DNA of 37,487 nt from JAFDWI01 sp964544305 (GCA_964544305.1 CAZJAZ010000025.1:1-37487), one strand, 5' to 3'; numbered from the stretch's first letter, positions 7,742 through 16,727 are shown. The notes: generated from the sequence alone by a model not told the origin. Translations and numbers: made by a program.

Positions 7742-8590
7742 ATGTTGACCACCGGTTCAAAATATCTCTTCGGCTCTGCCGCACTTGCCCTTGTTGGTGC
7801 CTTCTTTCTCGCCCTTGCCACCGCTGGCCACGAGATTGGCATGGCGTCATTCACCGGCGCGCTCACCCTTGGCTACAAAGGGCCAGTCGGTGATCACTTC
7901 GGCTACGCCATGTTGGTCGGTTATGCGGGCGTCGCGATACTGATCGGCGCAATTCTTTCAGTCACGCGTGATGGCGATCCCGAGCGTGGCGCACGCATCC
8001 AAGGGCTTGCAGCGCCCGCACCGGTCATGCCAGCACGCGGCGTGAACCACTGGCCTGCGATCATGGCAGGTGCTGCCGCATTCATCATTCTTGGACTTGT
8101 TGAAAGCCCGTATTTGTTCATCTTTGGATGTATCGCGGCGGGTGTTTCTGCCATGCAGTGGACGTTGCACGCGTGGTCGGATCGAGCCACCGCAGACCCG
8201 ATCGCCAACCGCAAAGCACGTGAAACACTCACAAACCCCCTGGACTTTCCACTGTTTGCCATTCTGGCGATCTTCCTCTTCGTCTTTGGCGTCTCACGCA
8301 TTTTGCTCGCACTGCCCCACGACGTTGATACCGCCGTGTTTGGTGGCGTGCCAGCCGTGGCGTTCGTTGTCGCCATCATCTTGAGTTTCCGTCCCTCCAT
8401 CTCCCGCAAAGTCATCACCACGCTCGCAGTGATCGGCGTGATCATCGTCTTTGCCCTGGGCATCATTGGCCTTGTCCAAGGTCCAAAAGAGATCGAGAAG
8501 GAACATCACACGACGTATCCATATGAGCTCAAGGGAACGTCCCAGCCAGCTCCAATCTCCGTGCGTATCGCAGGGAAGGTGAACCGATGA
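7742..8590 (+). CDS. Polytopic membrane protein of the oxidase operon, unknown function
   Basis: A 282-residue protein with about seven hydrophobic segments (roughly residues 8-28, 52-74, 104-121, 124-143, 168-190, 198-216 and 222-244), followed by a hydrophilic tail ending SVRIAGKVNR. I do not recognise a named family. There are histidines in HEIG (about residue 30) and NHW (about 102), but nothing that makes a clear heme site. It starts 9 bases after the subunit III paralogue and its stop overlaps the ctaC start by 4 bases (ATGA, 8587-8590). The tight coupling implies a job in oxidase assembly or as an accessory subunit. Confidence 0.75.
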   Translation: MLTTGSKYLFGSAALALVGAFFLALATAGHEIGMASFTGALTLGYKGPVGDHFGYAMLVGYAGVAILIGAILSVTRDGDPERGARIQGLAAPAPVMPARGVNHWPAIMAGAAAFIILGLVESPYLFIFGCIAAGVSAMQWTLHAWSDRATADPIANRKARETLTNPLDFPLFAILAIFLFVFGVSRILLALPHDVDTAVFGGVPAVAFVVAIILSFRPSISRKVITTLAVIGVIIVFALGIIGLVQGPKEIEKEHHTTYPYELKGTSQPAPISVRIAGKVNR

Positions 8591-9801
8591 CCCCCGACCG
8601 TCGGACTCAGTCGAAACACAAGACGTTTCGTCGTCTTGGTTTCGGAGCCGCGATTGCGACCATCGTTGTTTTCGCGTCCGGGTGTGTCCCGAATGCCAAG
8701 CAAGACTCGCTGAAACCCAAGAGCCACTACGCCGACACGATTTACAACCTGATCGTTCCGATTTTCATCGTCGGTGGCATTATCTCGGTCATCGTGTTGG
8801 GCGCGACCGGCTGGTTCATGTTCAAGTATCGGGCGCGCACCGATGATCCCGATGCGGTTGAAGCTCCCGAACAGATCCACGGGAATGCAGCATTTGAGCT
8901 CGGTTGGACGATTACCCCAGCGGTCATCTTGTTGTTTGTCGGTTTTTTCACGGTTGTTACCGTTTTTAAGCTTGCGAAAGAACCGCCGGCGAAGAACCCG
9001 CACGTCCAAGTCATTGGCCAGCAGTGGTGGTGGGAGTTCCGCTACGACCTCGGTGGTGCAGGCACAAAAGAATCACAGCGCAAGTACAACGACATTGTCA
9101 CAGCGAACGATCTCGTAATCCCGGCAGGCGTTGACGTAAGCCTGCGCATGGATGCACGCGATGTTCTGCACGGTTTCTGGGCACCTGAACTTCAAGGGAA
9201 ACGTGATGTGGTGCCAGGCCGGACCACCATGTTCAACATCGCCGCACGTGATCCTGGCACCTACTACGGTCAATGCACGGTCATGTGTGGCTTGAGCCAC
9301 GCCAACATGCGATTCGTCGTGATCGCATTGCCCCCGGCCGAGTACAAAGAATGGCTTGACCATCAGGTGAAGCCGGCAACAATGCCCACCGCAGGGCTTG
9401 CCAAAGATGGCGCGGAGCTCTTTGAGTCGCAGTGTGGGATGTGCCACTACGTTCGTGGAGTCATGGAAAACGACCCGTCCGGCGCCAAATCCAACCCGCT
9501 TGCTGCGAAAGCCGCACCGGATCTCACCCACTTGATGAGCCGCACCACGTTTGCATCAGGCACCTTTGACTTGCGCATCAAGTCAAAACGGTGCATTGCA
9601 AAAGGTTGGAAATTCGCTGAGGACCCGAGCTGCATCAACACGGCCGCAATGCGCGCCTGGTTGCATGATCCTGAAGCGATGCTCCCCATGGCACCTCATG
9701 GCATCAATGATGAACCCGGCACCATTCGGGGCATGCCAAACCTCGGTTTGAGCCCCGGTGCCATCGATCAGCTCGTAGCATTCCTCGAGACCCTCAAGTA
9801 G
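8587..9801 (+). CDS. ctaC: Cytochrome c oxidase subunit II with fused cytochrome c (caa3 type)
   Basis: A 404-residue lipoprotein-like subunit II. An N-terminal signal ends in the lipobox-like ASGC (Cys about residue 36). Two membrane helices follow (about 55-80 and 105-127), then the aromatic motif QQWWWEFRYD that is part of the electron entry path. The CuA site is complete in its copper ligands: DVLHGFW provides His and GQCTVMCGLSHANM provides Cys, Cys, His and Met. The Glu normally between the two Cys (C-x-E-x-C), whose side chain helps bind Mg at the subunit I interface, is Val here. The C-terminal domain from about residue 275 is a class I cytochrome c with CGMCH and the Met ligand in RGMPNLGLS. 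It oxidises a periplasmic-side donor and passes electrons to CtaD. Confidence 0.95.
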   Translation: MTPDRRTQSKHKTFRRLGFGAAIATIVVFASGCVPNAKQDSLKPKSHYADTIYNLIVPIFIVGGIISVIVLGATGWFMFKYRARTDDPDAVEAPEQIHGNAAFELGWTITPAVILLFVGFFTVVTVFKLAKEPPAKNPHVQVIGQQWWWEFRYDLGGAGTKESQRKYNDIVTANDLVIPAGVDVSLRMDARDVLHGFWAPELQGKRDVVPGRTTMFNIAARDPGTYYGQCTVMCGLSHANMRFVVIALPPAEYKEWLDHQVKPATMPTAGLAKDGAELFESQCGMCHYVRGVMENDPSGAKSNPLAAKAAPDLTHLMSRTTFASGTFDLRIKSKRCIAKGWKFAEDPSCINTAAMRAWLHDPEAMLPMAPHGINDEPGTIRGMPNLGLSPGAIDQLVAFLETLK

Positions 9802-9819
9802 TAAGGAAGCGATTCGCCC

Positions 9820-11823
9820 ATGGCTATCGTCGAGGCCCCTCAACCACTCGCCGTCGCAGAAACCCAACAGCCTGAAGCCACGCCACTTGGTGTCTTCACG
9901 CGCCCAACTGGCACCACCGGTTGGCGAAGCTGGGTCACCACGATCGACCACAAGAAGATCGGGAAGATGTACGGCTTCGCGTCGATCGTCTTCTTCATCA
10001 TCGGTGGTGTAGAAGCGCTATTGATACGTACCCAGTTGGCCGTGCCAAATGGTCACTTGTTGAGCGCCCAGCTCTACAACGAGATCTTCACCATGCACGG
10101 CACCACGATGATCTTCCTGGTCGTCATGCCTCTTGGCGTGGCGTTCATGAACTACTTCATCCCGCTCCAGATCGGGGCACGGGACGTCGCCTTCCCCCGT
10201 CTGAACGCTTTTGGGTTTTGGACGTTCCTGGCCGGTGGCATCATCTTGAACTCGAGCTGGATTCTTGGTGGAGCGCCAGACAACGGCTGGTACAACTACG
10301 CGCCGAACTCGCTTGTGGTGTACTCGCCCACGCACGGAGTTGACTTTTGGACCGTCGGTCTCATCACGACCGGTATTGCCTCGCTCGTGACCTCGATCAA
10401 CATGATCACGACGATCATCAATATGCGAGCACCGGGCATGACGTGGATGAAGGTTCCGGTCTTCACCTGGATGTCCTTGGTTGGACAATTCATGTTGCTG
10501 TTCGCTATTCCGGTTCTCACCGCGGCACAATTCATGCTGCTCTTCGACCGTCGCTTCGGTGCCAACTACTTCGAAGTCTCGCAAGGCGCCGACCCGCTGC
10601 TGTGGCAGCACTTGTTCTGGATCTTCGGTCACCCCGAGGTCTACATCATGATCATGCCGGCGTTCGGTTTGACGTCCGAGATCATTCCAGTGTTCTCCCG
10701 CAAACCGCTGTTCGGTTACAAGGTCATGGTCTTTTCCGGAATCGCAATCGGATTCTTGGGTTGGGGCGTGTGGGCGCACCACATGTTCACCTCAGGAATG
10801 GGGCCGGTCTCGGTCGCCGCTTTTGCGGTTGGTTCGATGACGATCGCGATTCCAACCGGGGTCAAGATCTTCAACTGGATGGCCACCATGTGGCGCGGTC
10901 AAATCCGCTTTACAACAGCAATGCTGTTTGCCATAGGTATGTTCACGATGTTCACGCTTGGTGGCGTATCGGGCATCACCCACGCCGTCTCGCCGGCCGA
11001 CACCCAACAACACGACACCTACTACATCGTGGCGCACTTCCACTACGTGCTGTTTGGTGGTGCCGCTCTGGTGTTCTTCGGAGCGTTCTACTACTGGTGG
11101 CCAAAGATATTCGGACACAAACTCAGCGAAAAGATGGGTCTGTGGAACTTCTGGCTCATGATGATCGGATTCAACCTCACGTTTGGTCCACAGCACATCT
11201 TGGGTCTGCAAGGTATGCCACGCCGTGTGTACACCTACCTGCCCGGATACGGCTGGGAATTGTGGAACATGGTTTCGACCATCGGGTCGTACATCTTGGC
11301 GACTTCGGTCTTGGTATTCATCATCAACGTCGTCGTCTCTCGTCGGAAAGCACATGCTGCAGGCCAGTTCACGTGCGAGCCTGACCCATGGGATGGTCGC
11401 ACGCTGGAATGGATCACCTCGTCGCCGCCCCCCGAGTTTGACTTCTGGGAGATCCCAGATGTCCAAGACCTTGACGAGGCTTGGCACCGCAAGTACGCCG
11501 AGGACGAACATGGGCGAATCGTGCGGGTCGCTCGCATGGAAGATGTCATGGACAAACCAACCGGGGTCATCCCTCATCTGCCGTCACCGTCGTTCTGGCC
11601 AATTGTGGCATCATTCGGATTGATGCTGATTGGCTACGGCATCATCTTCAGCCTGCCGCTGTGTGCGGTTGGCGGTGTTATCATGTTCATTTCACTCGTG
11701 GCCTGGGGTATCGAACCCTCCACCCATGAAGAAGCACCGCACCATGATGCACCCGGTCCGAACGACTCGCAGACCGGTGCCGCAAACCAAATTCCAACAG
11801 TGCAGGAGCCTGCCAGTGTCTGA
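9820..11823 (+). CDS. ctaD: Cytochrome c oxidase subunit I (aa3 type)
   Basis: A 667-residue subunit I with the full catalytic set: heme a ligands H93 (TMHGTT) and H408, heme a3 ligand H406 (VAHFHYV), CuB ligands H271 (GHPEVY), H320 and H321 (WAHHMF), and the crosslinked Tyr275. The D-channel Asp122 (ARDVAFPR), Glu273 in GHPEVY and the K-channel Lys349 (PTGVKIFNW) mark an A1-type proton-pumping enzyme. H398 and D399 of QQHDTYY supply the Mg site. A C-terminal extension with about two more helices (SFWPIVASFGLMLIGYGI and following) ends in an acidic His-rich tail. AAGGA lies upstream of the start. The last 8 bases overlap ctaE. Confidence 0.97.
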   Translation: MAIVEAPQPLAVAETQQPEATPLGVFTRPTGTTGWRSWVTTIDHKKIGKMYGFASIVFFIIGGVEALLIRTQLAVPNGHLLSAQLYNEIFTMHGTTMIFLVVMPLGVAFMNYFIPLQIGARDVAFPRLNAFGFWTFLAGGIILNSSWILGGAPDNGWYNYAPNSLVVYSPTHGVDFWTVGLITTGIASLVTSINMITTIINMRAPGMTWMKVPVFTWMSLVGQFMLLFAIPVLTAAQFMLLFDRRFGANYFEVSQGADPLLWQHLFWIFGHPEVYIMIMPAFGLTSEIIPVFSRKPLFGYKVMVFSGIAIGFLGWGVWAHHMFTSGMGPVSVAAFAVGSMTIAIPTGVKIFNWMATMWRGQIRFTTAMLFAIGMFTMFTLGGVSGITHAVSPADTQQHDTYYIVAHFHYVLFGGAALVFFGAFYYWWPKIFGHKLSEKMGLWNFWLMMIGFNLTFGPQHILGLQGMPRRVYTYLPGYGWELWNMVSTIGSYILATSVLVFIINVVVSRRKAHAAGQFTCEPDPWDGRTLEWITSSPPPEFDFWEIPDVQDLDEAWHRKYAEDEHGRIVRVARMEDVMDKPTGVIPHLPSPSFWPIVASFGLMLIGYGIIFSLPLCAVGGVIMFISLVAWGIEPSTHEEAPHHDAPGPNDSQTGAANQIPTVQEPASV

Positions 11824-12442
11824 CGTCGCGCTCGGCACCCACGCCGAACACCATGACCCCTACCCGGGCCTCAGTGGCAACACAAGCACCGGTATCTCCC
11901 ACTCCAAGTTGGGCATGTGGATATTCCTCGCCTCGGACTGTCTGTTGTTCGGTGCGTTCATCTCCGCCTATCTGCTTTATAACGGCCGGGCTCAACACGG
12001 GCCGACGCCAAGTGACGTCATCAATATTCCGTTTACGTCGACCTCGACATTCGTGCTTTTGATGAGTTCACTCACCATGGTGCTGGCTGTTTCGGCGGCC
12101 CATCGCGGCGATGACTCGCGTTTGCGGCTTTGGCTCGTCACAACCGCCGTCCTCGGTGCGAGCTTCATCGCCGGTCAGGTTTACGAGTTCACGACCATGT
12201 TGCATGAAGGACTGGGTTACACGACGAACATCTTCGGATCGTCGTTTTACAGTCTGACCGGCTTTCACGGTGTTCACGTGACCATCGGCATCATCTTGCT
12301 GCTGATCATGTTGGCCATGTCATTGCGTGGCAAGCTTCCCCAAGCGAAGGCCGAAGTTGTCGAAGTGATCGGTTTGTACTGGCACTTCGTTGACGTCGTC
12401 TGGATCGTCATCTTCACCGTCGTCTACCTGATCCACAAGTAG
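11816..12442 (+). CDS. ctaE: Cytochrome c oxidase subunit III
   Basis: A 208-residue, five-helix subunit III beginning at GTG 11816 inside the end of ctaD, with GCAGGAG about 8 bases upstream. Family hallmarks are KLGMWIFLASDCLLFGAF, GQVYEFTTM with the conserved Glu, FHGVHVTIG, and the C-terminal GLYWHFVDVVWIVIF. It stabilises subunit I and supports proton uptake through the D channel. An in-frame ATG further upstream would place most of the extra sequence inside ctaD and lacks homology, so the GTG is preferred. Confidence 0.94.
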   Translation: MSDVALGTHAEHHDPYPGLSGNTSTGISHSKLGMWIFLASDCLLFGAFISAYLLYNGRAQHGPTPSDVINIPFTSTSTFVLLMSSLTMVLAVSAAHRGDDSRLRLWLVTTAVLGASFIAGQVYEFTTMLHEGLGYTTNIFGSSFYSLTGFHGVHVTIGIILLLIMLAMSLRGKLPQAKAEVVEVIGLYWHFVDVVWIVIFTVVYLIHK

Positions 12443-12452
12443 GGAGCATCTG

Positions 12453-12794
12453 ATGTCTGACCAAGTACTGCATCAAACTTCAAACGCTCACGACCCGGCG
12501 TTGGAGCATGGATCCTCCGACCGGACCTATGTCATGGTCGCCATCTTCTTGGCTGTGATGACCGCGCTCGAGGTTTCGGTGAGTTACACCAAAGACGCAC
12601 TCGGCCCGTTCCACGACTGGCTGCTTATCGTCTTGATGGCAATCAAGTTCTTCGTCGTGTGCTTTTATTTCATGCATCTCAAGAACGATCCAAAGATGTG
12701 CCAGCGTGTGTTTTTCTTCGGTCTTGGCATCGCGTCAGTTGTGTATGTGATGATGCTCGGTACGTTCCACTTCTGGGCGACCGGTTACCGTTGA
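12453..12794 (+). CDS. ctaF: Cytochrome c oxidase subunit IV (prokaryotic COX4 family)
   Basis: A 113-residue protein with three predicted helices. The stretch LIVLMAIKFFVVCFYFMHLKNDPK (about residues 59-82) is the hallmark of the bacterial COX4 family seen in caa3 and quinol oxidases. A hydrophilic, His-rich N-terminus of about 25 residues precedes the first helix. It starts 10 bases after ctaE with GGGAG upstream. It is likely a small stabilising subunit of the CtaC-D-E complex. The gene symbol is given by position and family. Confidence 0.88.
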   Translation: MSDQVLHQTSNAHDPALEHGSSDRTYVMVAIFLAVMTALEVSVSYTKDALGPFHDWLLIVLMAIKFFVVCFYFMHLKNDPKMCQRVFFFGLGIASVVYVMMLGTFHFWATGYR

Positions 12795-12837
12795 TCCCAA
12801 GTTGTAGGGGCCGTTGAGGCCGGGCAGTGAGGATGTC

Positions 12838-13830
12838 GTGCGAACCCTTTTGGCGTTCGATCCCAATCTGAAGTCGCCACAGCCCTGGGTGTGGGTACCC
12901 CACCCTGAGGTGTGGGCAATGATTGCCATTCTCGTGCTGTTGTATCTCTACGCCACACGAGTTGTTGGCCCGAAAGCGGTTCCGAAGGGAACCCCAATCA
13001 TTACCCGCAGCCAATCCCGCTGGTATTTCAGTGGACTTCTCGTGTTGTGGATTGCCGCAGACTGGCCGGTTCATGACCTAGCGGAGGATTACCTCTACAG
13101 CATCCACATGATCCAGCACTTGCTGCTTACATGGGTGGTGCCTCCCATGATGCTCATGGCGACGCCCGAGTGGCTAGCCCGTCTCGTGCTTGGGCGCGCT
13201 CGGACGTACCGGATTTTTCGCTTCTTCACGCTGCCACTTGTTGCCGGGTTGATCTATAACGCGCTCTTTGCCTTTAGCCATATGCCCGCGGTCGTGGATG
13301 ACTCGGTGCGTTCATCGGGTTTCCACTTCACGATGCACCTCATTTTGGTGTTGACCGCGATCCTGATGTGGAACTGTATTTGTGGGCCACTGAAGGAACT
13401 GCGCATCAGTTTGCCCATGCAATGTGTCTATCTCTTCTTTATGGGCATCATTCCGACCATTCCTGGCGCTTGGCTCGTATTCGCCCAGGGCGTGGTGTAC
13501 AAGGGTTATATTCACCCGTGGGGCTCATTCTGGGGGTTAACCCCGACTGGCGATCAGCAACTCGCCGGTTTCTTGATGAAGTTTTTGGGTGGGATGTATC
13601 TCGGGTCGATCATCATCACATTGTTCTTCCGGTGGGGAAGAAACCTGACCGACAAAGACGAACCCGCTCGTCGTCAACGTGACATCGATCGGATCGCCGC
13701 GCTGCGTGATTCACTCCCAGCGAAAGAGGCGGGCAGCGCAGATCGGCGCGATAACCGCCCAGGCGATCAGAACGAGCCAGGCGTGCCCGGGGATACCGGT
13801 TCCGTTCAAAGCACCCCGACAGGCGTCTGA
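12838..13830 (+). CDS. ctaG: Cytochrome c oxidase assembly factor CtaG (caa3_CtaG family)
   Basis: A 330-residue polytopic protein of the caa3_CtaG family, with about seven helices and conserved motifs DWPVHDLAEDYLYSIHMIQHLLLTWVVPPM (His-rich; likely metal-linked), FAFSHMP and FHFTMHLILV. In Bacillus the homologue is required for formation of active caa3 oxidase, probably through copper delivery. GTG at 12838 is preferred because AGTGAGGA lies just upstream; an in-frame TTG at 12814 would add 8 residues. The last 120 bases overlap tail to tail with the ABC permease gene on the other strand and encode a charged soluble tail. Confidence 0.9.
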   Translation: MRTLLAFDPNLKSPQPWVWVPHPEVWAMIAILVLLYLYATRVVGPKAVPKGTPIITRSQSRWYFSGLLVLWIAADWPVHDLAEDYLYSIHMIQHLLLTWVVPPMMLMATPEWLARLVLGRARTYRIFRFFTLPLVAGLIYNALFAFSHMPAVVDDSVRSSGFHFTMHLILVLTAILMWNCICGPLKELRISLPMQCVYLFFMGIIPTIPGAWLVFAQGVVYKGYIHPWGSFWGLTPTGDQQLAGFLMKFLGGMYLGSIIITLFFRWGRNLTDKDEPARRQRDIDRIAALRDSLPAKEAGSADRRDNRPGDQNEPGVPGDTGSVQSTPTGV

Positions 13831-14469
13831 AAGGCCAGTCGCGGGCAGCAGTTTGACGAACGCCCGGAGCCATCCGGGAAAGTGGTCAATGGGGACAAGA
13901 ACCCCGCCAAGTAGAAGCAACACAATGTAGAGACCATTCGCGGCAGCCAACGTGGTCAGAGCGGGCAATGTGCCAGCAAGGAGGAGTCCGAGTCCGGCAA
14001 AGGCAATTGTGCCAAGAATGATCGCCCCAAAGAGCGCGACAAAGTTCACGTTTTCTGGCCGCCAACCGAGTGCCAAACCTTCAAGGGTTAACACAACGAT
14101 TTGGAGCACTTCGATGCACACGATTGCAATTGTTTTTGCGATGAGTAGTTCGCTGCGGCGTAGAGGTGTAACCGCGAGGCGTTTGAGTACACCGGTCGAG
14201 CGCTCAAATCCGGTCGCAATGGCAAGTGACACCATGGCGGTTGACAACACGGCGAGGGCAATGATGCCGGGGTACAAAAAGTTCACGGCCTCATTGTGTT
14301 CCAGGCCCAAAATGTCGACCTTTGTGAAGAACACAAGGAGCAAGACCGGGATCGCAAAGGTCAACAACAATGACTCGCCGCGTCGCAAGGTCAGCAAGAG
14401 CTCAATGCGGGCTTGGGCAGAAATACGTGCCTTGGCGGGAGCGCTTTGGGCCAGAGCCACGTTAGTCAT
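13711..14469 (-). CDS. ABC-2 type exporter permease
   Basis: A 252-residue ABC-2 permease with six predicted helices. The motif TGFERSTGVLKRLAVTPLRRSELLIAK (about residues 86-112) is typical of the family. It forms an exporter with the ATPase encoded just upstream (ATGA overlap at 14466-14469). A comparable ABC pair lies near ctaB and a ctaA-like gene in mycobacteria, so a role in oxidase or heme biogenesis is plausible but inferred; the substrate cannot be read from sequence. Its C-terminal 120 bases overlap the end of ctaG in antisense. Confidence 0.88.
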   Translation of the reverse strand: MTNVALAQSAPAKARISAQARIELLLTLRRGESLLLTFAIPVLLLVFFTKVDILGLEHNEAVNFLYPGIIALAVLSTAMVSLAIATGFERSTGVLKRLAVTPLRRSELLIAKTIAIVCIEVLQIVVLTLEGLALGWRPENVNFVALFGAIILGTIAFAGLGLLLAGTLPALTTLAAANGLYIVLLLLGGVLVPIDHFPGWLRAFVKLLPATGLSDACRGALNGTGIPGHAWLVLIAWAVIAPICAARLFRWE

Positions 14470-15380
14470 TGTGTGTCTGTCGTTTCGCTGGTGAGCGCCA
14501 AGAACACGTCTTCAAGGCGATGGCGGCCCGCTCGCAAATCGGCAAGGGGAAGATCTCGTTCGGCTAACCATGTGGTGATTGCCGCCACAGTTGTGGGGGA
14601 CGGCTCTGCTTCGACGAGATATTCGCCGGGCGACACTTCTCGAACAACAGCCCCGAGTGTGCCCCCGAGGCTTTGCACATCAAGCCCACCGGGAGCCCCA
14701 AAGCGGATCTCATTAGTGGTTGCGCCCGCAGCAAGGTCGCTGGGCGAGCCCGTAGCAATCACTTGGCCGTGGTCGATGATGACGACTCGGTCAGCCACAT
14801 GTTCGGCTTCGGCGAGGTCATGGGTGGTGAGGAGTACCGCGACTCCCGCGTCGGCAAGCTCGCGCACGACGCGGCGCACAAGTTGGCGCCCAGAAACGTC
14901 GACACCGGCGGTGGGCTCGTCGAGAAAGGCAACCTGGGGATGTCCGATTAGGGCAAGGGCAAGCGACAAGCGTTGCTGCTCGCCACCGGAAAGCTGACGC
15001 CACATTGACGTGGCACGCTTTGCAAGCCCGACACGTTCGAGCAGCTCCATTGGGTCGTTGCTACCCACATGAAACCCCGCGTACAACTTCAGCATTTCGA
15101 TGCATCGAATGCCCGGATACACGCCGCCAACCTGGGGCATGACGCCAACGAGCGGGGCGAGTACGTCGCGTTCGGTCGCAGGATCATGGCCAAGGACGCG
15201 AACCGACCCCGCATTGGGCGCCCGGTATCCCTCCAACGTCTCGACCGTGGAGGTCTTGCCCGCTCCGTTCGGGCCAAGAAGGGTGACCACTTCGCCGAGT
15301 TTGACATCGAAGCTCACGTTGCGCACCGCGATGATGTCGCCATAGGTGACCGTGAGGTGGTCAACATTGATGGCGGTCAC
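14466..15380 (-). CDS. ABC transporter ATP-binding protein
   Basis: A 304-residue ATPase: Walker A GPNGAGKTS (about residues 36-44), Q-loop region VGVMPQVGG, signature LSGGEQQR (about 131-138), Walker B VAFLDEPTAG and H-loop TTHD. The last 90 residues form the C-terminal extension common in drug and natural-product exporters of the CcmA/DrrA type. It precedes its permease with a 4-base overlap. Divergent from serS across 51 bases, which must hold both promoters. Confidence 0.93.
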   Translation of the reverse strand: MTAINVDHLTVTYGDIIAVRNVSFDVKLGEVVTLLGPNGAGKTSTVETLEGYRAPNAGSVRVLGHDPATERDVLAPLVGVMPQVGGVYPGIRCIEMLKLYAGFHVGSNDPMELLERVGLAKRATSMWRQLSGGEQQRLSLALALIGHPQVAFLDEPTAGVDVSGRQLVRRVVRELADAGVAVLLTTHDLAEAEHVADRVVIIDHGQVIATGSPSDLAAGATTNEIRFGAPGGLDVQSLGGTLGAVVREVSPGEYLVEAEPSPTTVAAITTWLAERDLPLADLRAGRHRLEDVFLALTSETTDTQ

Positions 15381-15431
15381 AGAGAAACACGCTACCGGAT
15401 CATGATGTCGTAGCGACTACCGTTGGCGTTC

Positions 15432-16727
15432 GTGCTGGACATTCGCGCGATTCGAAACGAACCCGAAACCATTAAGGCGGCGATGACCCGTCGGGGGGTG
15501 TCAACGAACGAGATTGACGCAGTAATCGCGCTTGACGATCGTCGCCGCCAACTTGCCACCGAACGGGATGCGCTGCGGGCGCAAATCAAGTCAGTTTCAA
15601 AGCACGTCGGTGAACGTCGGCGCGAGGGAGACGTGCCCGGCGCCGAAGCGGCCATGGCCCAAAGCCGTGAGCTTGGGGATGCTGAAAAGACGCTCGCAGA
15701 ACAAGAGACCGATGTAGCCGAACAACTCAAGGATCTCTTGCTTGGCATTCCGAACGTCATTCATGTAGATGTGCCAAATGGGGCCAGTGATGCCGACAAC
15801 CCGGTCGTCAAAGCGGTGGGTGACCCTGGCTCTTTTCTGGCACACCACAAGGTTCCACACTGGGAAACGGGTGCTGCGCTTGGCATTTTGGACACCGAGC
15901 GGGCAACAAAGATCTCCGGGGCAATGTTCGTGATGTTGCGAGGCGCAGGTGCAACGTTGGGTCGGGCATTGTGTCAGTTGGCGCTTGACAACAATGCCGA
16001 CGCTTTTGAAGAGATTCGTCCGCCGTCATTGGTGACGACCGCGACCTTGACCGCGTCGGGACAGTTGCCCAAGTTTGCTGACGATGCATATGCGATTGAG
16101 CGTGACGATTTGTGGTGCATCCCAACCGCGGAAGTGCCGCTCACATCGATTGCTGCTGGCGAAATCCTCGATGAAGCCGCCCTGCCACTGCGCTTCATGG
16201 CCTATTCGCCGTGCTATCGGCGCGAGGCAGGTTCGGCGGGGCGTGACACGCGTGGCATGTTACGCGCCCACGAGTTCGACAAGGTTGAAATCTTGAGCGT
16301 GGCAACGCCCGAGCAAGCCCCGGAAATGCTTGACGAACTTGTGGGGCGTGCGGAAGCCACAATCGCGTCGCTCGGATTGGTCTACCGCATCATCGAGATT
16401 TGCTCAGGCGACCTTGGCCAGTCGCATCACCGTTCCTTTGACATTGAGGTGTATGCGCCAGGGTGCGACCAGTGGTTAGAGGTGTCGTCGGTGTCGTGGT
16501 TCTCGGATTATCAAGCGCGCCGGGCCGACATACGTTTCCGCCCGACCCCCAGCGCAGATGATCCAAAACCCGCGATTCGAATTGCTCACACGTTGAATGG
16601 TTCGGCGCTCGCCGTTCCTCGAGTTTGGGCCGCGATCATCGAAACGCATCGCAACGAAGATGGGTCGGTCACGATTCCCGAGCCGCTTCGCCCGTACATG
16701 CGCGGTGCCAAAGTCATCGAGAGGTAG
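15432..16727 (+). CDS. serS: Seryl-tRNA synthetase
   Basis: A 431-residue class II synthetase charging tRNA-Ser. The N-terminal coiled-coil arm spans about residues 25-110. Catalytic motifs follow: TAEVPLTS, motif 2 FMAYSPCYRREAGSAGRDTRGM..R.H.F.K, and motif 3 near LNGSALAVPRVWAAIIE. The GTG at 15432 gives the canonical start MLDIRAIRNEPE, so it is preferred over the TTG three codons upstream; no strong ribosome site is visible for either. Length is normal for bacterial SerRS. Confidence 0.96.
   Translation: MLDIRAIRNEPETIKAAMTRRGVSTNEIDAVIALDDRRRQLATERDALRAQIKSVSKHVGERRREGDVPGAEAAMAQSRELGDAEKTLAEQETDVAEQLKDLLLGIPNVIHVDVPNGASDADNPVVKAVGDPGSFLAHHKVPHWETGAALGILDTERATKISGAMFVMLRGAGATLGRALCQLALDNNADAFEEIRPPSLVTTATLTASGQLPKFADDAYAIERDDLWCIPTAEVPLTSIAAGEILDEAALPLRFMAYSPCYRREAGSAGRDTRGMLRAHEFDKVEILSVATPEQAPEMLDELVGRAEATIASLGLVYRIIEICSGDLGQSHHRSFDIEVYAPGCDQWLEVSSVSWFSDYQARRADIRFRPTPSADDPKPAIRIAHTLNGSALAVPRVWAAIIETHRNEDGSVTIPEPLRPYMRGAKVIER

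Noticed and set aside
10018..10782. Long open frame on the minus strand inside ctaD
   Set aside because: It is a codon-bias shadow of ctaD; the translation is rich in His, Arg and Asp with no domain or ribosome site.
11630..11815. Longer subunit III starting inside ctaD at 11630
   Set aside because: The added residues are a frame-shifted reading of the ctaD C-terminus; GTG 11816 has a GGAG site and fits the family length.
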